Assembly: GCA_027943335.1 (NCBI GenBank)
Contig: BSBK01007858.1
Location: 497,501 to 561,500 of the forward strand
DNA from: Chamaecyparis obtusa
Taxonomy: Eukaryota > Streptophyta > Pinopsida > Cupressales > Cupressaceae
Direction of reading: 5' to 3'
Length of the DNA: 64,000 nt
Below, piece after piece: positions 1 to 12,078 of this stretch. Each line of letters begins with the position of its first letter. The first letter of the stretch is position 1. The notes beneath the pieces were generated by a model, which did no database searches, was not told where the DNA came from, and saw nothing but the letters and a program-made list of their open reading frames with translations. Both the position numbers and the translations under genes were made by a program.

Positions 1-533
1 GTTAAACAGTTGATGGATATTTAATACTATGTGATTCAGTGCAAGGCATTTCCTGAATTTAGTTCATGCACTATGGAGGTTTTGATGCATCATGCATGTG
101 ATGAAATTGATTATGGAAAAGAAAATTTAGTGTTTTAAAATTCCAAAATCTAATGGCACTGCACTATTCCATGATAGTTAAATATTAAATTGACTTGGTC
201 AATCATGAAACAGTACAAGATATATTTGTAATCTTCTGCATTGATATAATTGTTGTTCTTTACAGATAAGGATCTTTGTGAAAGCTGATTTAGTAATTCT
301 ATTAGTAAGAGTGTTTTAGTTGGTATTTAGATTGTTTAATTCACCTTTTCTTTTTATACCTTATTCTTCATCAACCGCCAATATAGGTCTTCTTTCATTA
401 TGATGTAGTCTAATCACAGATTTATGCCCATATCTATTGAACAGTATACGTTGAAGCCAATGAGTTGATTGTTCTTCCACTGCAATGAGAAGAAGTCAAT
501 GCCTGACAAGTTGGTTGTCTTTAGTATTTAAAT
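1..533. other. Non-coding left edge, probably intron of the AIG1-like gene
   Basis: No open frame resembling the missing G1/P-loop exon of the downstream AIG1-like gene is seen here, so this stretch is most simply an intron whose 5' exon lies left of the window. It is AT-rich with no recognisable domain. Confidence 0.5.
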
Positions 534-1339
534 CGGTGTTCCATAACTCGTGGCAAGTCATGCGAGTTTAGGCGGGTCGCAGGCCATGCAGTCGCTGGTG
601 GGTTTTCATGACCCGTCACCATGACTCGACGGGTCATGGGCCATGACCCCCATGACTCGGTCGAGTCATGTGGGTCATGCCACGACTCGCCGGGTTCGAC
701 AGTCGTGACCCAGGCATATTGCAGAAAGAGGTTTCTTTATCTTAAAGCTACAATAGGTTATAGTATTGTACTTACTCTGGCCAGAGGAAGAAGCTGCAAT
801 GCTTGTCTGTGAGTTGCCCAACTTCAACAGTATATGATTAACGCTGTAAATTTGCATCAATCACTAAGCTATGGCTAGTGCAAGATGCAAGGCGTAGCCC
901 AAAAAACAGTGCATTACAATTTCAATAAACTACAATACAGTAGAGATTGTCTTAGTGTTATTTTGTATACTAATTTCAATAATATTTTCACATGATTTTC
1001 TACTCCTAAGCAGGGATCTTGTATTTGCTAAAGACAGATTAACTATTTATGGCATGTAATAGTTAGTAACTATTACATGCCATATATATATTTTCCTTGC
1101 CTGTACTTATGTGATGGATGTATGTTTATGTATGTGATCAAATTAGCTTCTATTTGATGATGTTATAGTGTCTTTAAGCTTTATTCACTAATGGGTGCAT
1201 GAAACAAGTTTTAAATTGTTAAAAATCTCTAAATTTCAAGAGTTTTTCTATTTTGCCGAGTCATAGCTGAGTCGTAGCCGAGTTACGAGTTGAGTCGACC
1301 TTGCCTAGTTATAGCCGAGTCCGAGTCATGGAACTATTG
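534..1339. mobile_element. Non-autonomous hAT-like DNA transposon (MITE-like)
   Basis: An 806-bp block is flanked on both sides by the identical 7-mer TTTAAAT (527-533 and 1340-1346). Its ends carry an imperfect terminal inverted repeat: GTTCCATAACTCG at 538-550, against GTTCCATGACTCG read from the other strand at 1322-1334 (12 of 13). Both subterminal regions (about 540-715 and 1254-1330) are packed with degenerate GACTCG/CGAGTCATG motifs on both strands, as is typical of short hAT-derived elements. The 8-bp duplication usual for hAT is only 7 bp here and the outermost bases do not align perfectly, so the superfamily is inferred. No transposase is present. It lies in the intron upstream of the first visible AIG1 exon. 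Confidence 0.62.
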
Positions 1340-1575
1340 TTTAAATTGAATTTTTCTTTCTTGATATTTTTATTCTTATATAATGATTCACGGTTTCAAG
1401 ACTTATGTTCCTCATAGACTTTTATCAAGGGCTAGTACTGGTGCTTTAGATGCGGATTATAATAAATTCTCTGCAAGAACCAAATTTTTCCTTGGGCAGT
1501 ATTTGTCTGATAGCTTTCAAATCAATATGGTAAAATTTACAAAAATAAATTGAATTAACATGTTCGTCATTACAG

Positions 1576-2229
1576 GACTCTTTGATCCATCTGTTCCCCC
1601 AGATTTTCTTGGGAAAGAAATTGTCAAGTGTATTGATCTTGCAAAAGAGGGAGTGCATGGTGTTCTTTTGGTGCTTTCTGTAAGGAGCCGATTCAGTTCT
1701 GAAGAAGTAGCTGCTTTAGAGAGCTTGCAAATGTTGTTTGGGGAAAAAATTGTGAACTACATGGTAGTTGTCTTTACTGGCGGTGATGAATTGGAAGAGA
1801 ATGAAGAGACATTACATGACTACTTGGATGGTTGTCCATCTGAGCTTCAGGTTAGATTTTGTGTTAACAGTTTTGCATTTTCTTTATTTTTTAATTTTTA
1901 CAGTAGAATTGTTTGTATAAGTTTCAGGGTGAACTTGATTCCATCAAATGAGGTGTCATATAATCTTAAATGGATTTTTTTTCCTATCATAATGAATTGA
2001 TTGAATCTTTAAACTATTTGTATGTATTGTTTGATGGAAAAGATTTTTTACATTTTTTTCGGGAATAGAAGTGGATGATGGACACTTAATTTCTATTGGT
2101 ACAATGTGAATTACAGCAACATATCCTATCTTATACAGGGAGATCAATGCATGGAAGAAGCATTAGGAATGAAACACAAAATGTCTTCACTTTTTTGTTC
2201 TGGGTGTACTTAATAGTAGTCTAACATTT

Positions 2230-2263
<34 letters not shown>

Positions 2264-5200
2264 AGTTCTGTTGCTCATTTAGGTGGATGTTTTGTAGTTT
2301 CATGTGGAATTCAGTGGGAAAGTTTTAATTCTGTATGGCTTATTGCTATGCACGTCTGATTTCAAATTCTTAAAATATTTTAATATATTAGTATATTCGG
2401 ACCTGCATGTTTAATTTGTATCATATTGTTTTATTTATTTATTAGTGTTGGTCCACAGGTAAATGAGATGTGGAAGCTGGAAAAATGGGCATGTAACATT
2501 GATATCTTTTATTAAGGTGATATGCAATAAATGGGTTACGAATTAAAACTAATATAACTGTTGAAGAAAAAGGTTGAAGGAGTGAAATCCTTCTGTCTAC
2601 CTCAAAAGTATATAGATAACATAATCATAGAAAAAGATTGGCAGGATCTTTTTAAATTTTTCTTTCAGGTTCCTTATAGTTTTCTTACATGCTCTGGATT
2701 TGCAGTGGTATTGAACGGTTTTAAAAATGTCTGTTATTTTTTTTATCTTTAACTCATTTGCTCAGTCCTACAAATGGTTCATATCTACCTCGTGAATCTT
2801 CTTTCTCTTCCAAAGTCCATTGAGAAGGATGTAATTCAGATTAAGTGGAAATTTCTTTGGCAGGATACAAAAATGAAATTCAAATACCACCTTGCTGGTT
2901 GCTCAGAAATCATGCAACCAAAACATAATGGAGACTTCAACATCTTGGACCTGGGCAACTTCATATTGACACTGACTGTGAATTTGCTTGGAAGCTCATT
3001 TTTCATCCAACAATATATGATGCAAAATCTTCAGGTATAAGTGTAGGTTAAATGAGGATGAAATACTGGGCAACATCAAGTTGAAGGGAGGTCTACCAAG
3101 AATTGTCACAGGAAGTTTGTATTTACAACTCAAAAATAAGGTCACATGGCAAATTGGTAATGATCAGGTTTCTCTTTTTGGCATATTATCTTGAACGCTT
3201 ATGAGGCTATAGAACTCTTGCCCTGCAGGAATTGAAACACTATTTTCCAATCACAAATCGTTCACAAGGTTACTGAGTACTATTCTGCCCTTACAATCAG
3301 CTTGCTACATTGTATTTGGATGACTAAGGTCAACCCAAAAATAAAATCCTCACACAGGATTAATTAAGAAAACTAGGTGGATTCACTGGCCCCAATGCTT
3401 GCTCTAGTTGTCTCCATTTGGAGGAAACAGATCATATGGATCTTTCTTTGAGAGAGCTGAGTACTGTAAGCAATGTTTGGGAATATGTGGGGAAACAGTG
3501 TTGGTTCGAGGGACATAACCATGGCTAAAATCATCCACCAAATGTTCCAGGGTTACATAGTGTGGAATACTATGTAACAATGAAATGAAATGGACATATT
3601 TTTGGCAACTCCTCCTCGCACCTACTTGGCCAAGAAAAGGGACAATCATGCTATACTTCTCTTTCAGGATTTGGCCGTTGGTTGAATAGATGGGGTCTAA
3701 AGGTCATTATGCTTTAGTCTTATCATTACTTTAATGTTGCATCTATGCCTAAATGGCACCTTCCTCATGTAGGATGAATTACACTAAATTTTAATCAGTC
3801 TATCTCATTGCTGCCTAAATAGACAAAAGTATTCGACAGACCAATAATATGGCTGAGTTGCTGGTCCTTGGAAAAGGTACACACTTGTTGTTGGAATTAT
3901 TGACCCGTAATAATATGATAGGGAATGATTCTAAAATTATATTTGGTCGATTTAAGAGGCAACAATCCACTGAAGAAATTCTCAACCTGTTGGCAAATGC
4001 ATGGGATTATTGCAAAACCTATCAGTTGATTTCTCCTCTTAGGAACAATAACAGGGCACCAAAGGTCTCCCAATTGTGTGGGAATTGTCTAGAAAATATT
4101 GTTACTACTTTGCTCACTCATGATATGAGCACCAAATTCTTTTGGCAAAAAGACGATCTCCCTTCTGAGGTGCGGTGTTGTCTAGAATCTGATATGTTTT
4201 ACATTGAACCCTTAACACTATCTAGTATTTCAATTATGTTAGATGAAACCCACTGCATCTCTACTAACTCATCTTGACACAATGCCAAACAGAAGACCAA
4301 TCGTGTTTATTCCTTATGGACACTTGCTGCATCACCTCGCAGTCTCCTCCTTGTGGCAAGTTAATGCAAATTTTCCTTTTCACTATCTATTCTATTCTGT
4401 TGTTCTTGGATTTGACTTTGGTGGGAACACAGTTTTCCCAGGCCCAGGTAGGGTCCACCTCACCTTAATGCCTCTAGCTACCAATTCACAAAGGGGTCCC
4501 ATTGTGAAATCACATGCGAATGTTCCTTGCTTTCCAAGCATGTGTGCACTCATTAAGGACAAACTTGAGTAACATACACTCAGAATGTTGTGCGGACGTA
4601 AGACTTTTGCTACTAAAAATATCACAAACCCAATAAACTCGTGTGTGAGTGCTAATTGATTGGTGTACAGGGTGAACCATATGTACATATTAGATTGCTT
4701 TTGTTTATGGACTTGTGTGTTTTCTCTCACAACAATGGCATTGTTTCAATCTTTCAGCACCTTATAATATGCATTAAAAGATTGTATCAAAGACGATATG
4801 CAATCTAGACACTGTTCACTCGGATTTCCCATGTAGAGTTTCTCAAAACTTGTTGCCACTTTCATCATTTAATCTCAATTGTCTCCCATTTGACGTGATT
4901 AGAGAAAGTGGCAGCCAGTTAAGAAGGGTTCCAATGATGTTTGAGTTTTCAAGTTTAAAATGAAGGGCATTAATTCTGAACCTGACATGATGATCTCACA
5001 TCACAAAATTCTTTCCCTGGTTGTTGAAATCATTATAACCCTAGTTACCAGATTTGCGTATCTAGGCCACGAATCGGATTCAGATTTGTGAACCAATTTG
5101 TGCCGGATTTGCACAAGTTCCGGATTTGACCCTGTAATTCAATGTAATGATTTTCTTTTGAATCATACTGTTTATTTTTGACATTTGGCATTGATCAATG

Positions 5201-5278
5201 ATCAAGCATCATAGATTCATTGAAATGATTTAGTTTTACAATTATGTATATTTCTCTTATTTTTTGAATATATAATGC

Positions 5279-5319
<41 letters not shown>

Positions 5320-8300
5320 TCCATATGAATCATAATGGGAATTTTTTTTTTCACGAATCCATAAATCAGATTCTCGTAACTGAACCTGTCCCCGAATCCG
5401 AATCAGCAACTTAGATTATAATCTTTTATCCTCCGTCAATTGTCTCCAATTTCTGAGATACTTAAAGAATTGTGGTATCATGTGGAGCACTCACATCAAG
5501 AAACAAATGAATTAGAAGAAGCCTCAGGATAGTTGAAAGACCATAAGTAGAGGCATGACATGCTGCATCTGTGAGTGTGTGGGCACCAATCATAAGGCTC
5601 TACTTACGTACAAGAATGAAAGCAAGAATCCTACAAGCATGCCAACATCCCAATAATGAGAATCCAGTCAGTGATCTTTATAGTGCAGTTACAATCATTC
5701 TGTATGAAGAGTGGAGAAAAAAAGATGTCTCTATTTGGCTGATTGCCATAAAGTACAATAAGGTAGCTCCTATCAAAGGTACAAGTAGTTACACTTAAGC
5801 CTTGATTCTTGTTCAATCATGCCATATTTCTAAAGCTGTAACTCGCACTAGGATTCATTGTATGACTGAGCTAATCTCCAGACACAGAACTTCTCCTTGT
5901 TCCTCTTGCATTGTTCACTATGTGGAAAACAGGACACCAATCTTCCAACCTACCTCACTCCATCACAGCACTCAATTTTTGTTCCCTGAGAAACCGGGCA
6001 CTCATGCAGAAGCATGCATCACTATGCATGCCGCTGGTTGCAATCAGGATGAGGGAAAACATTTTCTACACTTGTCAAATTCCAAGGATTCATCTCTTCA
6101 TAGTGGACTGGAAAATATTAGTTATTCCTTCACTGGAATCCTAAGGCCCTGGAAGCACAAATTACCAAGCATGGCAACAATCGACATCTCTTCCATTTGC
6201 TCTTTAACAACCTCCAAACAATCAAGGAGAACCAGATGATCATCATCCACTGTCTTTCTAAGCAAAAAGATAGCATCCAAAGCTGGGTATGTTCATCAAA
6301 GCATTTATTACTTGGTACAGATAGCATGTGGAGGAAAATTTACATTATTTTCGATTCAGCAAAAGCTTTTTCAACTAAAGATCTTGCTAAAACAATCTTT
6401 TCAATGCCACTATGAGTACCACACAGATAGAGGATTGGGCTGGTCTGTTGGCTCTGAAGCCCAAGCTGGGAAAAGACTGTGCTGACAGCAGTAATCTGAA
6501 TTAATTCTGCTATGTAATCTTGTTGAAAACTTTATGGCCTTAATCTATATCCTTATGTCTGAATTTGGGGTCAAACTTCAATTAGATAATTTTTTGTATG
6601 TATCTTGAAATCTTCAAACTCTCATGGTACAAAGATTATGGTCGTTCGGGGATGGTAGCATTCTGGTAAACTGTTCTCTATGCATTCTCTGTAATATTCC
6701 TACTGGCATGGGCATGGTCTGGGTTTTAACATATTTTTAGTCTCTCTGTCAAAAACGTTTCGGGTTACTGGGATCTGACATCCATTGAGACCACAGCTGC
6801 AGTAACCATCTGTAAGAATTCCTACTTACATGTATCCTTATTTCTGAAATAGAAACAGAAATCTAAGCTTATTCACTTCCAACTCAAACTTTTACCAGTT
6901 GGTCGAAGATGAAAAATGGTAATGCTCATCTTCTAAAATATACTCATCATAATAAAATTTATGCATTTAATGCACCATATTGGCATTTTGTGAAATTATT
7001 TAATAGTGTCATTCAACATTCTGTGATGCCTTTGAAAGTCTAAATTTAAAATATAAATAAATAAAATTTATGAAACACATTAATATTTTATTGAAAAATT
7101 CTAGTTGGAAGAAGTTTTCCTTTACATTAATTAGAAGATTAAAAAAAGATCAGTCGATGTAAAAGGTTGGTCAACATGCACGTCTAATAACTAGGGCAGG
7201 GTCAAAAAGTGGGGGGTTGTGACTAGGTATTTATTCTAGACATCTGTGTTTCATTTGACTTAACCTTCCCTGCTCCCCACAACATCTTGGATGTATCCCT
7301 GGGCTCTGTGGATACGAAAAATGGCTATCTGATAATAATTTAATTTTGTGATTCTCAATACCATATAAAACAATCAAACTATTAGTATTTTTTTAAAACA
7401 CTGTTAACAAATCTCTGCAAAATAACTGGTTTCAATTGATGTAAAGTTGCAACTGTTTCTGTTGGGTCCCAAAACTGATCCACAAAAAATCCTAAAACAC
7501 AGTTTTAGCCTCAAGGCCAGGGGGTGTCATTCATGAGGGCAAAACATACATGGGTTCATCAATACACTTAAGGGGATTCAAGGCTAATGAATGGGAGTGA
7601 ATAAGCTCTCCTATTCATTGGGCTCAGCTAGGCCTAGTAGGGTATTCTTAGAGGTTTAACAACAAAGATTGCCATTGGGTTTAAGTCAAACCAATTGCAC
7701 AAATGACCTCTTATATAGCTGGTGTAGTCATCATTGCAGAAAATGCAAGACGTGGGTGCAAGGACACGATTCACACATGGTTTGTATAATGGAGCTCACA
7801 ACTAATAATTTTTCGTTTAAAGTTTAAACCAAAGCAATATGGCCGATTTCGGGATGGAATCAGAGTTTTGTCCCTCAGATTTCTTTCCAATCTTTGAAAA
7901 ACCCTAAACAGAGAAGTGGGAGGAGCAATGGCGCTAATCAACAGAATTTGAATGGGCCTCAATCATCCTAAATCGCAGGGGACGTGAGATTGTTTCGACA
8001 TGACTTGAGCTCTTTGCTTGCCTCATCCCATGGATTTTGATCCAAACAAGTACATAATTAGTATCATACACATTTTTAAATTATAACTATTATATACTAT
8101 TATAGATGGCACTTTGATGGGGAAGGAGCAAACCCCTATAGCTTATCATTAAAATTATAAAGTAGCTTTAAAATTTAAACTTTTATAGACTTTAAATATA
8201 TATTAATAATTTAATAGTTATATAGTAAATTATATATTAAAAATAATGTAAAATCTAAAATGTAAATATTTAATTATATCTATCTATATATATATCTTTG

Positions 8301-11300
8301 TGTGTGTGTGTGTGATTTTTGTATGTTTTTACATGATTTTTAACTTATAAGTTATATATTTAATTTTTGTTCAGACAAAGACATACAATTCTATATCCAA
8401 AGTCCTCATGAAAATCTGAATGATAACAAACAAGCTTACATACTTGTAATAAAAAAGCCTCCAACGCATAATCATTAACATTTGTCTCCACCTAAAACAG
8501 TAAGTTTGAGGTAGGTACTGCCCGAACCAGTGGCTTGTTAATCTTTTATTTCAACTAAACAAATGCCTTTTGTTGAATTCTACCCCATATAAATGACTTA
8601 ACAGTTGCCATTATGGAATATGAAGTGTTTCGATATTTTGAGGACTTGGGGTCTGATAAGACATGGGAAAGCTAGGAGGGGTGGGAGTTGGGGTTCTGGG
8701 GTAACACTCCGATACTAACTAACTAACTAACTATATATATGTGTGTGTTCAAACATCAAAATTATAAATATAAAATAGAACTATAATTGTATAGCTATAA
8801 GAAGTGGAGAACCTCAAAGCTGAATGGTAGAACCTTATAGATATGTTGTTGTAAACATGTAAGGTGCAAAAGGTATATGCCAAAAATCCAGAAAAGATGT
8901 GAGCCAGTCTTGTGCTGTTGAAGCAGGAGGAAATTAGAGGCTAAAATCAATAGGTAGAATTTATAATTTAGAAGAATTCTGATCAGTCTTTCATGAACAG
9001 TACATTTGCCCTAGAAGAGTGCCAGATTGAATGACTCAAATGACCAGTGTTCCATGGGACATGCTCTCCTGGGTTCAGACCGGGTCCGGTCCCAGAGACG
9101 AACCTGGACCTGTCCTGTCCTCAGGCACGATTCTGGTATCTTAGCCGAAGTCCCTAGATTCCTAGTCTTCTTGCAAGCTTGCAGATCAAGGAAGAACAGA
9201 GGGCACAGAAAACACAAACACTAGGGATTTTTTTACTGAACAACAGGTATGTTCAGAACATGGTGGACCCACTTAGAATTTCTTGGATTGAATGGGTAAA
9301 CAAGAGTCAAGACACAAATAAATAAGGTATGTCTTAGGGAAAATTGGCAATGTCAAATTGATTTCTAGCAGTTTCAAACCAAGTCAAAATGAAGTGTGTT
9401 TGAAAAATGGTACAACTGGCATAGATGATAGCTATATTACAATATTGGCAGTGTTGTCAGCAAAAAGTACATGAGACATTTTGTTAGTAAAAAGAGCAGT
9501 TGAAATCCATGTTGCTGCCTAATTCTAATCCTGCTAATCATTGAAAGTTGTTTCCAGTGACTTTAAAGCTTTGCAGTTAGAAGCAATTATCATCATATAA
9601 GACATGTTATCACTGCCTTTTGGCCTGGCCCACAAGTAACATCTTGCTGAGTTACAGCAAGTGCATGTTACTTGTGTTTCTAATAGCCGTTGGCAATATA
9701 TTTGCAAGTTATGATAATAAAAACATTGAACACTTTACCTATCTTAGCTTATGGTATATTTAAAATTCTTGCTCATCTAGGGATAATCTCCAACCATATG
9801 TATCAGTCAGACCTTAATAAATGCTATAGATTGTATCTTTATGACCTTGGGTTTCATTAAAGACCTTAGGAAGAAAAATATCAGAGCACTATCTTCTAAG
9901 AAACTTACAAAAATTGGAGCACAAAATTCATTTTCATTTAAAATATAGTTGTAGAAAACTAATAAGCATGACATTGTTGATATTTTGGCCTTTACGACAA
10001 AGATCAATGCATTGGAAAAATGATGCCTAAAATCGATATGATAAATGGTGGCTATATTTATCATTAAGTTCAATTTATTATAATGAGTTAAATAATAATA
10101 ACATAATAAAGAATTATATTATTTTATTTCTAGGCTCAAAATCGTGGCCCCAAAGTCGGCTGACTTGGAGGTCCACGTTTTGGCTTGATGAACTCATATA
10201 TTAAGGGAAATTGATGAATCCTAGAAGCAATAAAAAACATAATATTGTCTTCTACCATTCATCGATTCTTGGAGCAATTGAATTCATTTTTGGAGCAGCG
10301 AATTCGATCTTGGATGAGCAATTTGGGTAGCAGATTCAAGAGCAAACAAGAAGCATAGAAGGGCGAATTATTCAGATTATAGCAGTCATATAAGGGCAGA
10401 TCTAGCAGCCCTAGAAGGGTGAATTAGGGCAGAATTGTGTGGCCTTAGAAGAGCGATATAAGGGCAGTTCTAGCAGCCTTAGAAGAGTGAATTAGAGCAG
10501 AATTGTGTAGCCCTAGAAGAGCGAATTAGAGCAGACATTAAGGGCGAACTAGGGCAGAATTGGAGCAGCCCTAGAAGAGTGAATTGAAGATCCTTCAAGG
10601 GCTGATTCGTAACAGTCATTGAGGACAACATTGGAGGACTAATTTGAAGAATACAAAGTGCAGATTTGAAGCCAACCAACAGATAAATTCAGACCTTCAA
10701 ATCCGGGTATTATCTTTCCTTAATTGTGAATATTTATTATATCCCGTGCTTAGTATTTGAAAGATCTCTATAGTTTGTATATTCCTTGCCCTAAATCTGA
10801 AAATATTAACAGACACAAGGTTATGTGAGTGACAATCACCAATATTATTTACTTGAATTTCCTATTGTAGATGCAAAATTATTTAAAATCTCCTTTAGGA
10901 TGCTCTTCATTTCCTCAGAGATCTAGAAGGTAAATTAAGGGGGTACATCATAAGAAATGAGGAAGATAAATTAATTGGTGCTGCACATAAGAGACTTAAA
11001 GAGGGGTCCAATAATAAAGCTCACACTTGAGCATTCATTATTGGTTTGCAAATATGCAATGTTAATGGTTTCAAAAAAATTGAAATTGAAGGTGACTCAA
11101 TGATAATTGCCAATGCAGTAAACAAGAGAAAGTTGCCAAATTGGAAAGTAATAACTACTCCAACAGGTTTGACCTCTCTCGCATTCACTTGAAAGTCATT
11201 TCGTCAAACATGTTTATAGAGAGATTAATGAATTGATATACTTGCTTATTGTGCAATAGACTTGAACAAAAAAAGCATTATAGACTCCATGGCCGATCCA

Positions 11301-12020
11301 TGGCTAAACATCAAAAATAAAATGGATTGCTCATCAAAGATTGAAAGAGACTTTGACTAAACCAAGATTGAAATGTTCAAGCATTTATGGGGAGTAATCG
11401 TTATAGAGTTGTGGAGGTTTTGAAGGTGGTGATTCAGTTTGTTATTAAAATGAGAGATTTAACTTGTGCAATAGTAGGGAAAACTCTTGTTTGAGCATTT
11501 CGTCTGAAGCCATAGGAAGGAGTTATTAATCATGGAGTGGAGTGAGTTGACCCATAAATTGAGAAATTTGTCCATTAAAGAAATCAAACCCACGAAATCC
11601 TTGAATTGAGAAAATGAATACATGTGCGATTTGTAAGTGGATGACCTTCTCGGGCCATGCAGAGTGATTCACTTCTTTATGCAGTTCAATGGGTTTTAGG
11701 GTAGGAAGTTATACTCACAGACCATATCTTCAATGTTTGTGGTTTTGCTGATGGACCTTTGAGAGGCAGCAGAGCTCATAAACAAACTGGTTGACACCTT
11801 GATCAAAAACCAATTCCTTAGTGGCCTGGATGATGTTATTTTGGTTGCTCTTTGTGGAATTGGTATGCCATTGCTGGATGCAACGCAAGTGGTGAATAAT
11901 GCTATGGTTATTGCGCAATGGAGACAGTTTATCATCATGGGCCTTTTGCAGAATGAGGCTTGAGGAGTGTTGATGTTTTATAGCTTCAATCAAATAAACA
12001 CTGAGTCAATACTAGTAAAG

Positions 12021-12078
<58 letters not shown>

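Noticed and set aside
2232..2261. CT tract as a regulatory GAGA-type element
   Set aside because: It is deep in an intron and is a plain microsatellite; no evidence for regulation.
4243..4730. Open frames on both strands after the LINE remnant
   Set aside because: Overlapping in opposite directions and unlike any domain I know.
9045..9110. GC-rich CAGTGTTCC... patch as a third hAT-like element
   Set aside because: It resembles one end of such an element, but I found no inverted partner or flanking duplication.
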